A stretch of 33,471 bases of DNA from Pseudooctadecabacter sp. (GCF_020627745.1 NZ_JAHDGE010000027.1:1-33471); one strand, 5' to 3'. Positions 6,988 to 17,051 are shown, counted from the first letter of the stretch. Program-made: numbers and translations. The notes: a model not told the origin generated them from the sequence alone.

Positions 6988-7201
6988 CGTACCGATTGTC
7001 CCAAATTGGATGGAAACAACGCCCGCTTAAGCTGTGTGATCGTCTCCAATAACCGCACAAATGGGCAAGTCTGGCCCCAATGTTGCCCCCTTTCAGCGTC
7101 AGACAGGGCGGTAACGAAGCCCCAGTTGCGTCTTGCGACAGCGGGTCGAACAGATTCTCTGGCGCGGACAAGCGCCATGTATTGGGTAAAGGACCAAGGT
7201 C

Positions 7202-8443
7202 ATGAGCGCAGCAATGTTGCAACCGGAACCACAGCCGATCACCGCATGTACGGTGAGCCGCGATGTGCAGAATTTCGATCTGTTGATCGAAGATATGGAA
7301 ACCTGCCTTGGTGAAAGCTGGGGGGATCTGGGGTTTGACGACGCCCTGCCCTATCTTGACCAACCCGAAGCGAGCGAGCTTGAATTTCTGGCCATTGCGC
7401 TGGATGAAGAGGACGAGGCTGATCTGACGATCATATCCGAGATCATTCGCGCCGCGAAAGCCCGTGATATCAAGGTTTTGCTGATCGCAGAAGACGTCTC
7501 TCCCGCGTCCCTTCACGGGCTGCTGCGCGAAGGCGGTGATGAGTTCGTCCCCTACCCCCTGCCCGAAGGTGAACTCGCCCAGGCGATCGACCGCGTGTTG
7601 ACGCCTCCGCCTGCGGCCCCAGTAGCACCAGAAATGCAGACGAAACTCAAAGCCACCGGCGACCGCAACGGCGTGCTCATCCCCGTGCAGGGCATGTCCG
7701 GAGGCACCGGTGCCACGACGCTGGCCGTGAACCTTGCGTGGGAACTGGCCAACATCGAAGAAGACACATCGCCGCGCGTCTGCCTCATTGATCTGGATTT
7801 CCAGTTCGGCAGCGTATCCACCTATCTCGATCTGCCGCGTCGCGAGGCCGTGTTCGAAATGTTGCAGGACACGGAGGCCATGGACAGCGAAAGCTTCATG
7901 CATTCGTTGCTGACCTTTGAAAACAAGCTGCAGGTGCTGACGGCACCGACCGATCTTATTCCAATGGATCTTGTCAGCCCCGAAGACATCGACCGCATCA
8001 TTGAAATGGCGCGGACCAATTTTGATTACGTCATCATCGACATGCCCAAAACCATGGTCGAATGGTCCGAAACGGTGCTGAACGCCGCCCATGTCTACTT
8101 TGCCACGCTGGAACTGGACATGCGGTCTGCCCAAAACACACTGCGGATCAAACGGGCGCTGCAATCCGAACAGTTGCCGTTCGAAAAGCTGCGGTTCGTG
8201 CTGAACCGCGCGCCGAAGTTTACGGACCTGAACGGCAAAAGCCGGATCAAGCGTCTGGCCGAAAGCCTTGGCATCTCCATTGAGGTGCAACTGCCGGACG
8301 GCGGCAAGCCGGTGTCACAAAACGCCGATCACGGCGTGCCCATGGCCGAAGCCATTCCAAAGAACCCGATGCGTAAGGAAATCGCAAAACTGGCCAAGTC
8401 CGTGCACGAGGTCAACGTTTCTGACGCGGCAGCGACCGCATAA
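7202..8443 (+). CDS. cpaE: Tad pilus localisation ATPase CpaE (TadZ)
   Basis: A 413-residue MinD/ParA-like protein that places the Tad machine in the cell. Residues about 25-135 form a degenerate receiver-like domain. The ATPase domain spans about 155-400. The Walker A region reads MSGGTGATT (165-173), lacking the usual Lys after Gly, a feature common in CpaE/TadZ proteins. A Walker A'-like strand VCLIDLDFQFGS follows, then VIIDMPK. It is the first gene after the terminator at 6965-6987, and its stop is 11 bases from the cpaF start. An AAGG ribosome site precedes the ATG. Confidence 0.93.
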   Translation: MSAAMLQPEPQPITACTVSRDVQNFDLLIEDMETCLGESWGDLGFDDALPYLDQPEASELEFLAIALDEEDEADLTIISEIIRAAKARDIKVLLIAEDVSPASLHGLLREGGDEFVPYPLPEGELAQAIDRVLTPPPAAPVAPEMQTKLKATGDRNGVLIPVQGMSGGTGATTLAVNLAWELANIEEDTSPRVCLIDLDFQFGSVSTYLDLPRREAVFEMLQDTEAMDSESFMHSLLTFENKLQVLTAPTDLIPMDLVSPEDIDRIIEMARTNFDYVIIDMPKTMVEWSETVLNAAHVYFATLELDMRSAQNTLRIKRALQSEQLPFEKLRFVLNRAPKFTDLNGKSRIKRLAESLGISIEVQLPDGGKPVSQNADHGVPMAEAIPKNPMRKEIAKLAKSVHEVNVSDAAATA

Positions 8444-8454
8444 AGGTGGGATCC

Positions 8455-9885
<1,431 letters not shown>

Positions 9886-9897
9886 GGGACCCCAGCT

Positions 9898-10866
9898 ATG
9901 ACGCTTTCAGCGGAACCGATCATCTATGGCCTGATCTTTGTGGCCTGTATCGTGCTGGTCAACGGCATCTATCTTGTCGCCTTTGGCAAAAGCATCAATT
10001 TCAACAACAAGGTGAACCGTCGCCTTGAGATGTTGGAAAAGGGCGGCAACCGCGAACAGGTGCTGGAACAACTCCGCAAGGAGATGACCCAGCACATGAA
10101 ATCGCAAAGCATCCCGCTGTATTCCCTGCTGGCGGCCAAGGCGCAGAAAGCGAACATCGCGTTTTCGCCCAGCCAGTTGATCATGATTATGGTGCTGCTG
10201 TGCGGCGTGGCCTTCATGGGTCTGACCGTGGGCACCGCAACGTCCCTGCCAATCCGCGCAGCGGTTGCGGTTGTGATGGGCGTGGGCGGCGTCTTCTTCT
10301 GGGTAAATTCCAAGGCAAAAAAACGCATCGCCATGATCGAGGAACAGCTGCCTGACGCGGTTGAACTGATGGTGCGGTCCTTGCGGGTGGGGCACCCGTT
10401 CTCCTCTGCCGTGGCGATTGTCGCCAAAGAGGTGCCGGACCCGCTGGGGTCCGAAATGGGCGTGATCTCGGACGAGGCGGCCTACGGGCGCGACATGGGC
10501 GAAACCCTAAAACATATGGCCGAACGGATGGACATGCAGGACATGCGGTTTCTGGCCGTGGCCGTGACGATCCAGCAGACGGCAGGTGGTAATCTGGCCG
10601 AAATTCTGCACGGTCTGTCACAGGTGATCCGCGCACGGTTCAAACTCTTCCGTCGTGTGAAAGCCATCACCGCAGAGGCAAAATGGTCCGGCATGTTCCT
10701 GTCCGTCTTCCCCTTGGGCGCGCTGGTGATGATCAACCTGATCCAGCCCAATTACTACGACGACGTCAAAGAGACCGCGGCCTTCATCCCCGCTTGTCTG
10801 GTCGTGGCCGGCTTTCTTGTGGCGAATGTCATCGTCATGCGCCGCCTCGTGAACATTAAGGTATAA
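9898..10866 (+). CDS. tadB: Tad inner-membrane platform protein TadB
   Basis: A 322-residue T2SS-F/GspF-type protein. A membrane helix (about 7-28) is followed by a cytoplasmic stretch, two helices near 80-135, the F domain LPDAVELMVRSLRVGHPFSS (about 150-260) with QTAGGNLAEIL, and two C-terminal helices. With TadC it forms the platform that CpaF is thought to work on during Flp assembly. A TAAGGGA ribosome site precedes the ATG. Five bases separate it from tadC. Confidence 0.93.
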   Translation: MTLSAEPIIYGLIFVACIVLVNGIYLVAFGKSINFNNKVNRRLEMLEKGGNREQVLEQLRKEMTQHMKSQSIPLYSLLAAKAQKANIAFSPSQLIMIMVLLCGVAFMGLTVGTATSLPIRAAVAVVMGVGGVFFWVNSKAKKRIAMIEEQLPDAVELMVRSLRVGHPFSSAVAIVAKEVPDPLGSEMGVISDEAAYGRDMGETLKHMAERMDMQDMRFLAVAVTIQQTAGGNLAEILHGLSQVIRARFKLFRRVKAITAEAKWSGMFLSVFPLGALVMINLIQPNYYDDVKETAAFIPACLVVAGFLVANVIVMRRLVNIKV

Positions 10867-10871
10867 TTCCT

Positions 10872-11849
10872 ATGGCTTTTCTCGACACCATCAACGCCAA
10901 GCTGATCGAGCTTTTGGGCCCCTTCGGGCCACTGATAGCCGTGGGTATGCTTGGGGTCTTGCTGATCCTTTTGGTTCTGCCGGCTCTGATGCAGCAAAAG
11001 GCCGACCCGCTTGACAAGCTGAAGGCATCCAGCCGCGCCAATATGGCGAACACGCCCGAACGGCTGCGCGCCAGCAAAGGCACCGACAAGCTTGATAAAT
11101 ACTCCAGCTTTCTGGAACCGCAGGACGTCGAAGAATACACCGCGATCCGCCTGAAACTGATCCAGGCGGGTTACCGGACGAAATCGGCGGTCAAAACCTA
11201 TCACTTCGCCCAATTTTCTCTCGGCATCATACTTCTTTTGCTGGGCGTCGCTTATGCGATCTATTCCTCGCAGACGGGTGATCCCTCCACCAAGGCGACC
11301 GTCATGTCGATCCTCGGACCCGGCCTCGCGGGATATTACCTGCCGCGCTACTGGGTCAACAAGCGGCAGGGCGAACGGCAGGAGGAAATGATCAACGGCT
11401 TTCCCGACAGCCTTGATATGATGCTGGTGTGCGTTGAGGCCGGTCAGTCCCTTGATCAATCCATCATTCGTGTGGCCCATGAATTGAAGGCCGGTTTTCC
11501 CGCACTGGCGGAAGAATACGAAATGGTCAGCAACGAAATGAAGGCCGGTAAGGACAAGACGCAAGTGCTGCGGGATATGTCCGAACGCTGTGGCGTGTCC
11601 GACATCGCGTCCTTCGTGACCGTGCTGATCCAGTCGCAGCAATTTGGTACGTCCATCGCCGAAGCGCTCCGCGTGTTCTCGGCTGAGATGCGGGACAAGC
11701 GGGTGATGCGCGCCGAAGAAAAGGCCAACACCCTGCCGACAAAAATGACACTTGCGACGATGATGTTGACGGTTCCCCCGCTTCTGATCATCCTGATCGG
11801 GCCGTCGGTGTATAACATCTACGAAACACTTCAGGCCGCAAACTTCTAA
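10872..11849 (+). CDS. tadC: Tad inner-membrane platform protein TadC
   Basis: A 325-residue GspF-type partner of TadB. A membrane helix lies near 15-37, two more around 112-160, the F domain near 175-285 (MINGFPDSLDMMLVCVEAGQ then FGTSIAEALRVFSAEMRDKR), and a C-terminal helix near 290-315. The start is five bases after tadB. The only upstream ribosome-like element is TAAGG about 10 bases away inside the tadB end, so translation is probably coupled to tadB. Seven bases separate its stop from the TPR lipoprotein gene. Confidence 0.93.
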   Translation: MAFLDTINAKLIELLGPFGPLIAVGMLGVLLILLVLPALMQQKADPLDKLKASSRANMANTPERLRASKGTDKLDKYSSFLEPQDVEEYTAIRLKLIQAGYRTKSAVKTYHFAQFSLGIILLLLGVAYAIYSSQTGDPSTKATVMSILGPGLAGYYLPRYWVNKRQGERQEEMINGFPDSLDMMLVCVEAGQSLDQSIIRVAHELKAGFPALAEEYEMVSNEMKAGKDKTQVLRDMSERCGVSDIASFVTVLIQSQQFGTSIAEALRVFSAEMRDKRVMRAEEKANTLPTKMTLATMMLTVPPLLIILIGPSVYNIYETLQAANF

Positions 11850-11856
11850 AGGCAGT

Positions 11857-12414
11857 ATGAACAGAATCGTGGGGATTTTGATGGGTTTAGGCGCCCTCAC
11901 CGGTTGCGGTGAGGGCGCTTTCGCGCCCAATGGCGACCGGGTTTTTGCACCCACTGTCGCGGGGGCGTCCGACATAGACGGGCTGCTGGTCGGCCATCGG
12001 TTGATGGCTGCGGGCGAATACGACCTGGCGTTGCGCGCCTATCTGCGGGCCGCTGGTCAACAGGGCCTTAACGTGGACACGCTGTCTGCGCTGGGGTCTG
12101 CGAACCTCAAGCTGGGGCGGTTGGGTCAGGCCGAAGACCTCCTGCGCCGCGCCGTCGAAGAAGACCCCGCCTTTGCCGCCGCATGGAATAATCTGGGTGT
12201 CATTTTGATGGAACGGGGCAAAACACCCGAGGCCGCACAGGTTTTCCGTCGCGCCTTTGCAACGGATAACGGGAATTCCGACGAAATCCGCGACAACCTG
12301 CGCTTGGCACTCGCAAAATTGGAAAATCCGTCTAATACTGATCTTCAAGAGAACGAACCGTTCCAATTGGTGCGGCGGGGCACGGGTGACTTCGTGCTTT
12401 TGTCGACACTGTAA
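11857..12414 (+). CDS. TPR lipoprotein, TadD-like (first of two)
   Basis: A 185-residue lipoprotein with signal peptide and lipobox LTGC (Cys17), followed by about three TPR-like repeats between residues 45 and 150 (for example NAAWNNLGVILMERGKTPEA-like helix pairs, positions about 108-128). TadD proteins act as pilotins or assembly factors of the Tad secretin, and the position between tadC and a second TPR gene supports that role. An AAAGG ribosome site precedes the ATG. Unusually, its codons for residues 12-21, spanning the lipobox, form a perfect 12-bp hairpin (see 11889-11921). Confidence 0.85.
   Translation: MNRIVGILMGLGALTGCGEGAFAPNGDRVFAPTVAGASDIDGLLVGHRLMAAGEYDLALRAYLRAAGQQGLNVDTLSALGSANLKLGRLGQAEDLLRRAVEEDPAFAAAWNNLGVILMERGKTPEAAQVFRRAFATDNGNSDEIRDNLRLALAKLENPSNTDLQENEPFQLVRRGTGDFVLLSTL
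11889..11921 (+). other. Intragenic hairpin over the lipobox codons
   Basis: GCGCCCTCACCG (11891-11902), loop GTTG, then the exact complement (11907-11918), extended by one G-T and one A-T pair, followed by TTT. It starts 34 bases into the first TPR gene. It resembles a terminator with a short T run and could attenuate expression of the TPR-TPR-tadV segment. Confidence 0.75.
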
Positions 12415-12442
12415 GAGGCAGAGCAGTAAAGGACGCACAATC

Positions 12443-13300
12443 ATGCGCCACCCTATTCTTCTTTCCGCAGCCCTTTTGGGCGCGATCACCCTGACCGCCT
12501 GTGACCGTTCCGGCGATGCACAGGTCCAACGGGCGTTGCAAGACGTCAATGTGGTCGATGAAACAAACCTGAACGACGTGATGCTGACCGTGGCCGATCC
12601 TGGCGAGGCGGTGAATTACTTCTTGCGCGCCTCCGCCAACGATCCGGGCCGGATTGATCTGATGCGGGGTCTGGCAAAATCGCTTGTCCGCGCGCGTCGC
12701 GCGTCCGAAGCCGTGACCGCATGGCAGGCCGTGGTGGACCACGAAGACAGCACCGTGACCGATCAGGTCGATCTGGCCGATGCCTTGATCCGCAACAATG
12801 ACTGGGACGGGGCCGAGGTTGCGCTGGACGCCATTCCGCCGACCCATGAAAGTTTCAAACGGTACCGGTTGGAGGCCATGGTTGCCGACAGCAACGAGGA
12901 ATGGTCCAACGCGGACAGCTTTTATGAAACCGCAGCCGGTCTGACGACCTCCCCCGCCGGGGTTCTGAACAACTGGGGCTTTTCCAAACTGACCCGCGGG
13001 GATTATGCCGCTGCCGAACGATTGTTTACCGACGCCCTGCGCAACGACCGTGACCTTTTTACCGCCAAAAACAATCTGGTTCTGGCACGCGGCGCTCAGC
13101 GCAACTATGATCTGCCCGTCATTCCGATGACCCAGATCGAACGCGCCCAGCTTTTGCATACCCTCGCCCTGACTGCGATCAAACAGAACGACGTCACCAT
13201 CGGGCGCGGTCTGTTACGTGAAGCAATCGACACCCATCCGCAGCATTTTGAGGCCGCCGTGCGTTCGCTTCGGGCCCTTGAAGACAACGTGACCAACTAA
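12443..13300 (+). CDS. TPR lipoprotein, TadD-like (second of two)
   Basis: A 285-residue lipoprotein (signal peptide MRHPILLSAA..., lipobox LTAC with Cys18) made largely of tetratricopeptide-like helix pairs between about 45 and 280. AAAGGA lies about 9 bases before the ATG. It probably acts with the preceding TPR lipoprotein in secretin or pilus assembly in the periplasm, inferred from its place between tadC and tadV. The next gene begins three bases after its stop. Confidence 0.85.
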   Translation: MRHPILLSAALLGAITLTACDRSGDAQVQRALQDVNVVDETNLNDVMLTVADPGEAVNYFLRASANDPGRIDLMRGLAKSLVRARRASEAVTAWQAVVDHEDSTVTDQVDLADALIRNNDWDGAEVALDAIPPTHESFKRYRLEAMVADSNEEWSNADSFYETAAGLTTSPAGVLNNWGFSKLTRGDYAAAERLFTDALRNDRDLFTAKNNLVLARGAQRNYDLPVIPMTQIERAQLLHTLALTAIKQNDVTIGRGLLREAIDTHPQHFEAAVRSLRALEDNVTN

Positions 13301-13303
13301 ACC

Positions 13304-13810
13304 ATGTTTGTCTTGCCCGAGGTCGATGTCACTGTCACGCAATCCGTGGCCTTCCTGATCTTCGTGGCGCCCTTGTGCATCTATGTCGCGTGGAACGATC
13401 TGCGCGCCATGAAAATCCCCACGTGGTCCACGGATGCGCTTGCGATCATTTTTGTGGTGGTCGGCATCTTTGTGATGCCGTTTTCGGATTATCTGTGGCG
13501 TTACGCGCACTTCGCGGTCGTTCTTGTCTTGGCAATCATCGCCAATATGATTGGCATGATGGGCGCGGGCGATAGCAAATTTCTTGCATCCGCCGCCCCT
13601 TTCGTCGCGCTGAGCGACGTCACACTTGTCTTTTATCTACTTGGCGCGGGCATGTTGGCCGGACTGTTGGTGCATCGCATCGCAAAACGCATTCCAGCCA
13701 TTCGCAACATGGTGCCCGACTGGAAAAGTTGGGACGAAAAGCGCCGTTTTCCCATGGGTTTTCCCATGGGGGCTGTGTTGATCGTCTATCTGGCGCGGCC
13801 GCTGTTCTAA
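13304..13810 (+). CDS. Prepilin peptidase TadV/CpaA (A24 family)
   Basis: A 168-residue polytopic aspartic protease that removes the Flp leader after the Gly. Several membrane helices span about 13-160. The two catalytic Asp are visible as D32 in WNDLRAMKIP and D90 in the GxGD motif GAGDSKF. The protein lacks the N-terminal methylase domain of PilD-type enzymes, as expected for TadV. The ribosome site is weak and the ATG is three bases after the upstream stop, so translational coupling is likely. It is the last gene of the tad locus and ends inside a bidirectional terminator. Confidence 0.92.
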   Translation: MFVLPEVDVTVTQSVAFLIFVAPLCIYVAWNDLRAMKIPTWSTDALAIIFVVVGIFVMPFSDYLWRYAHFAVVLVLAIIANMIGMMGAGDSKFLASAAPFVALSDVTLVFYLLGAGMLAGLLVHRIAKRIPAIRNMVPDWKSWDEKRRFPMGFPMGAVLIVYLARPLF

Positions 13811-13837
13811 GACCGATCCGTTACAGATCGGTCTTTT
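13809..13837. terminator. Bidirectional terminator between tadV and the membrane protein gene
   Basis: AAGACCGATC (13809-13818) pairs exactly with 13826-13835 around a seven-base loop. T runs follow on the plus strand, and the A-rich left arm gives T on the minus strand. Both convergent stop codons (13808-13810 plus, 13821-13823 minus) lie in or beside the hairpin. Confidence 0.85.
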
Positions 13838-15449
13838 CAAACAAGACATACATGTCGGTCCTGCGGACCTCGGTCAGTTGCAGTTTGCCTGCATTGACCA
13901 AACCGTTGAGGATCTCGAAAATCTCGACCTGAACGCTTTGCGACACGGGGCACAGCGGCACCAGAACCAGCTCTGCATCCTTCAGGCCAGGCGCGCCGCC
14001 GTAGTACCAAGGCGCGCCTTTCTCCATCGGTTCAAGGTCCCCGAACAGCCAGTGGCTGGCAAAGATGTCAGCCGCAAACATGGACCGGCCTTGGGACAGG
14101 TCTGCTGCGTCAATGTCGCGCGCAATGACGTCCATCACCCGCGGCAGGCCCAGTTCAATCGTGCAGCGGGGGATTTCCTCACCCATCAAAATGGCAGCTT
14201 CATCGCGGTCTTCGTAAAATGGCAAGCTGTCAATCTGCCCGTCCAACGCAATTCGCGCATCCACGCGATTTACCCGCAAATCCGCCGATTGCAGGTCGGT
14301 GTGGACGCCGCCGCGCGGCAGGATCGGGGCGTAGTCTGCCACATCAATCGCCGCGTGCCTAAACGGGCTATAGGCCAAATTAAAGAACGACGGCGCAGTC
14401 AGTGCAAAGGTCACGCCCGCCATGGTCAGGATCGCGGATTTTGCGTTGACCCCGAAGCGGGTAACCACATCTTGCGCTTGATCATGAAGGGCCAACAGCA
14501 AAACCGTCACCAGCAACAGCCACTGTGGATCGTTGCCGAAGTTCTGGTAGGTCACGTAGAAGAATCCCGGCACCAGCAACAACAGCACCAGTCCACCGGT
14601 TTCCACCTTCGCCTGCCGCAGGAAAATGATGCTGATGAACACCGCCAACGAGCCGCCCAGATAGGCCGGTGCACCCATGATTGCAGGCAATGGCTCCCCC
14701 GGGGCGGACCGCACATCGGATCCCGCGACCGTCAGCAAATCACCTGCGTAGGCCAGCCAATAGCCGATGCCTTGGCTGATCGTGATCACCGCCACGACGG
14801 CCAAGCCGGTGATGGCCGCCACCACAATCGCGCGGGTCTGCTTGGTTAATACAAGGGCCACAAGGATCGGCACCGCGAAAGACACAAAATAGGTCATCTT
14901 GATCATGGCCATGACGCAGATCATCAGCCCCAGAATGATGCCATCCACCGTGCCACGCCCAGACTTGGGCGGCAGCAGTGCCATCACAATCGCCACAAAG
15001 GCCGCAGCCCACGCCAGCCTGTTGTAATGCATCGAAATCGAGACAGAGCGCTGTGCCTCGCCATGAACCAACGACATAAGCAAGACCATGATAATCAGAC
15101 CAAAAAGAGCGCCGACCCAAGGGGTCAGCCTCGTTTTGGAAACCCAAACCAGCATTGGTAAAAACACCGCAGCCGCAATGACCTGTGACCAGATCACAGC
15201 CATGCCGACACCCATGCCTGCCGTCACCAAAACCGCAATCGGCCAGAAGGCCAAGGCGCCGATGGGCGTCATGAAATCAAGGTGCGGGGTCTGGCCGTCG
15301 GCCATGCGGAAGACGATCTGCATCAGGTGCATCGTGTCGCCTTCGTGCTTGCCGATGTACAAACCGCCCTTCCAGATGGACACGCCACCCAGCAAAAGGA
15401 TTAAAATTGCGAAAAATGCGGCCAAAACCGCGGGTCTTTTGTGTGTCAT
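13821..15449 (-). CDS. Polytopic membrane protein, GT-C glycosyltransferase-like (unassigned)
   Basis: A 542-residue protein that I do not recognise as a named family member. About ten hydrophobic helices fill residues 7-385, followed by a soluble C-terminal domain of about 155 residues. After the first helix, a loop carries HEGDTMHLM (E36, D38) and ADGQTPHLDFMTPIGA. This placement of acidic residues recalls GT-C fold polyprenyl-phosphate-sugar transferases, so a glycosyltransferase is a reasonable but unproven guess. The start at 15449 opens with MTHKRP and a good first helix; upstream in-frame codons lack that character. It is convergent with tadV and divergent from the AAA ATPase. Confidence 0.75.
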   Translation of the reverse strand: MTHKRPAVLAAFFAILILLLGGVSIWKGGLYIGKHEGDTMHLMQIVFRMADGQTPHLDFMTPIGALAFWPIAVLVTAGMGVGMAVIWSQVIAAAVFLPMLVWVSKTRLTPWVGALFGLIIMVLLMSLVHGEAQRSVSISMHYNRLAWAAAFVAIVMALLPPKSGRGTVDGIILGLMICVMAMIKMTYFVSFAVPILVALVLTKQTRAIVVAAITGLAVVAVITISQGIGYWLAYAGDLLTVAGSDVRSAPGEPLPAIMGAPAYLGGSLAVFISIIFLRQAKVETGGLVLLLLVPGFFYVTYQNFGNDPQWLLLVTVLLLALHDQAQDVVTRFGVNAKSAILTMAGVTFALTAPSFFNLAYSPFRHAAIDVADYAPILPRGGVHTDLQSADLRVNRVDARIALDGQIDSLPFYEDRDEAAILMGEEIPRCTIELGLPRVMDVIARDIDAADLSQGRSMFAADIFASHWLFGDLEPMEKGAPWYYGGAPGLKDAELVLVPLCPVSQSVQVEIFEILNGLVNAGKLQLTEVRRTDMYVLFEKTDL

Positions 15450-15593
15450 GCCTGCCTCTGGAACGGTTTTGTCCCTTTTTTGGACACAATAGTCAGGCAC
15501 ACCTGCTTTGCAAAACCTTTCCCGACCTATGTGCCGATTGGCCCGTCGGTGGGCGAATGGGACACAGGAACAACAGCAGATCGGGCCAACACC

Positions 15594-16904
15594 ATGAACA
15601 TGCAAACCGCCGACGTGATGGCACCCCCCGCGCCGAAGACACTTGAATCCATGGCGCTATCGCCTGTGATGATGCGCGACATCATGATCAAGACCATGTT
15701 CCGCACCAATCTGGAAAGCGCGCGTGATCTGGCCAAGGCCGTCTGCCTGCCCGTCAACATCACCCAGCAGCTGATTGACGCCGCCCGTGACCAGCGTCTG
15801 TGTGAGGCCACCGGCACGATGAGCGCGGGCAGCAGCAATGAGATGGGCTATCAGTTGACCGACATGGGCAAGCAGCGCGCCCTCGATGCTCTCGCGCAAT
15901 CGGAATACTTCGGGCCCATGCCTGTCCCGCTTGAGGTTTACCGCGAACAGGTCAAACGCCAGTCGATCCGCAACATTCACGTCACCCGTGATCAGCTGCT
16001 CAACGCGATGGGGCACCTGATCCTGCCGCCGACCTTGCTGGATCAACTCGGCCCCGCCGTGGGTGCGGGTCGGTCGATCCTGATGTACGGCCCGCCCGGA
16101 AACGGTAAATCCTCGATCTCGAACGGTATTCGCGACGCGCTGGGGGACAAGATTTATATCCCGCGCGCCATCGAATACTCCGGTCAGGTGATCACGGTCT
16201 ATGACCCGATTGTCCATTCGGCAGCGGAAGAAGACGTGGATGACCCCAATTCCCTGCGCCGCACGTCAGGCCGCTATGACACGCGCTATGTGAAGTGCGA
16301 ACGGCCCACGGTGATCACGGGCGGTGAATTGACGCTTGAGATGTTGGATCTGGTCTACAACCCAGTCGCGCGGACCTATCAGGCGCCTTTGCAGCTGAAA
16401 TCCTCCGGCGGCATTTTCATCATCGACGACCTTGGCCGTCAGGCCGAACCGCCGCAGGCGATTGTGAACCGCTGGATCGTTCCACTGGAAGAAAACCGCG
16501 ATATTCTGGCGCTGCAATCGGGTGAAAAGTTTGAGGTGCCGTTCGACACCTTGGTCATTTTCTCAACCAACTTCCACCCGAACGAGATTTTCGACAAAGC
16601 GGCCCTGCGTCGTATCTTTTTCAAGATCAAGATTGACGGGCCGGATCAGGAAGACTTCCTCAAGATTTTTGCCATGATGGCGCGTAAGCGGAAGATGCCG
16701 TTGGATGAGGCGGCGTTGATCCATCTGCTGCAGAAGAAATATCCGACGATCGACAACGTCTACGCGAACTATCAGCCGATTTTCCTGATCGACCAGATGA
16801 TTTCGATCTGTGAGTTTGAGGGCATCCCCTATCAGATGTCACCGGACCTGATTGATCGGGCATGGGCAAACATGTTCGTCAAAGAAGAAGAAATTATTCA
16901 CTGA
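15594..16904 (+). CDS. Winged-helix AAA ATPase beside the tad locus
   Basis: A 436-residue cytoplasmic ATPase. Residues about 33-105 look like a winged-helix domain (ESARDLAKAVCLPVNITQQL). The AAA core has Walker A GPPGNGKS (166-173), Walker B IFIIDD (274-279), sensor-1 STNFHPNE (324-331), and a likely arginine finger in LRR (338-340). No transmembrane segment or metal-binding motif is seen. The start was chosen at 15594, though an ATG at 15600 is equally possible; no strong ribosome site is present. The gene is monocistronic, divergent from the membrane protein gene. The substrate is unknown; a regulatory or remodelling role is only inferred from the fold. Confidence 0.85.
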   Translation: MNMQTADVMAPPAPKTLESMALSPVMMRDIMIKTMFRTNLESARDLAKAVCLPVNITQQLIDAARDQRLCEATGTMSAGSSNEMGYQLTDMGKQRALDALAQSEYFGPMPVPLEVYREQVKRQSIRNIHVTRDQLLNAMGHLILPPTLLDQLGPAVGAGRSILMYGPPGNGKSSISNGIRDALGDKIYIPRAIEYSGQVITVYDPIVHSAAEEDVDDPNSLRRTSGRYDTRYVKCERPTVITGGELTLEMLDLVYNPVARTYQAPLQLKSSGGIFIIDDLGRQAEPPQAIVNRWIVPLEENRDILALQSGEKFEVPFDTLVIFSTNFHPNEIFDKAALRRIFFKIKIDGPDQEDFLKIFAMMARKRKMPLDEAALIHLLQKKYPTIDNVYANYQPIFLIDQMISICEFEGIPYQMSPDLIDRAWANMFVKEEEIIH

Positions 16905-16923
16905 TCTGACGTGACAGACATCA

Positions 16924-16979
16924 GGATCGAATTGGCTTCGCCAATCCGATCCGGTGGGGCTCTGCCCCGTCCTTCGGAC
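16924..16979 (+). repeat. Three consecutive hairpins downstream of the AAA ATPase gene
   Basis: First hairpin: GGATCG-A-ATTGGC-TTC-GCCAAT-C-CGATCC (16924-16952, one mismatch). Second: GGGGC-TCT-GCCCC (16956-16968). Third: GTCC-TTC-GGAC (16969-16979). They are followed by the GAGGTATTTTT element. Together they look like an intergenic repeat module that may also terminate the ATPase transcript. Confidence 0.7.
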
Positions 16980-16984
16980 TCCCC

Positions 16985-17008
16985 GAGGTATTTTTGAACC
17001 AAAGAAAG
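16985..17008 (+). repeat. Dispersed intergenic repeat, copy A
   Basis: GAGGTATTTTTGAACCAAAG followed by AAAG. The same element with two or three changes is on the minus strand at 21911-21936. Here it lies 43 bases upstream of the helicase start and after three hairpins; its T run could complete a terminator. Confidence 0.75.
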
Positions 17009-17051
17009 GGGGGCGGGTTGACGCTGGCGTCGGGGCCTCCACCTTAAGGGG

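Noticed and set aside
6886..7314. Possible small plus-strand gene across the OmpA-cpaE gap
   Set aside because: It would run through the strong terminator at 6965-6987 and into cpaE in another frame; no ribosome site.
7337..7720. Loss of function in CpaE because the Walker A Lys is missing
   Set aside because: CpaE/TadZ proteins commonly have this deviation, so it is a family trait rather than a defect.
6935..8290. Long open frame opposite cpaE, and a similar one at 10755-11975 opposite tadC
   Set aside because: Both mirror well-supported genes, cross terminators or gene borders, and have low-complexity basic composition.
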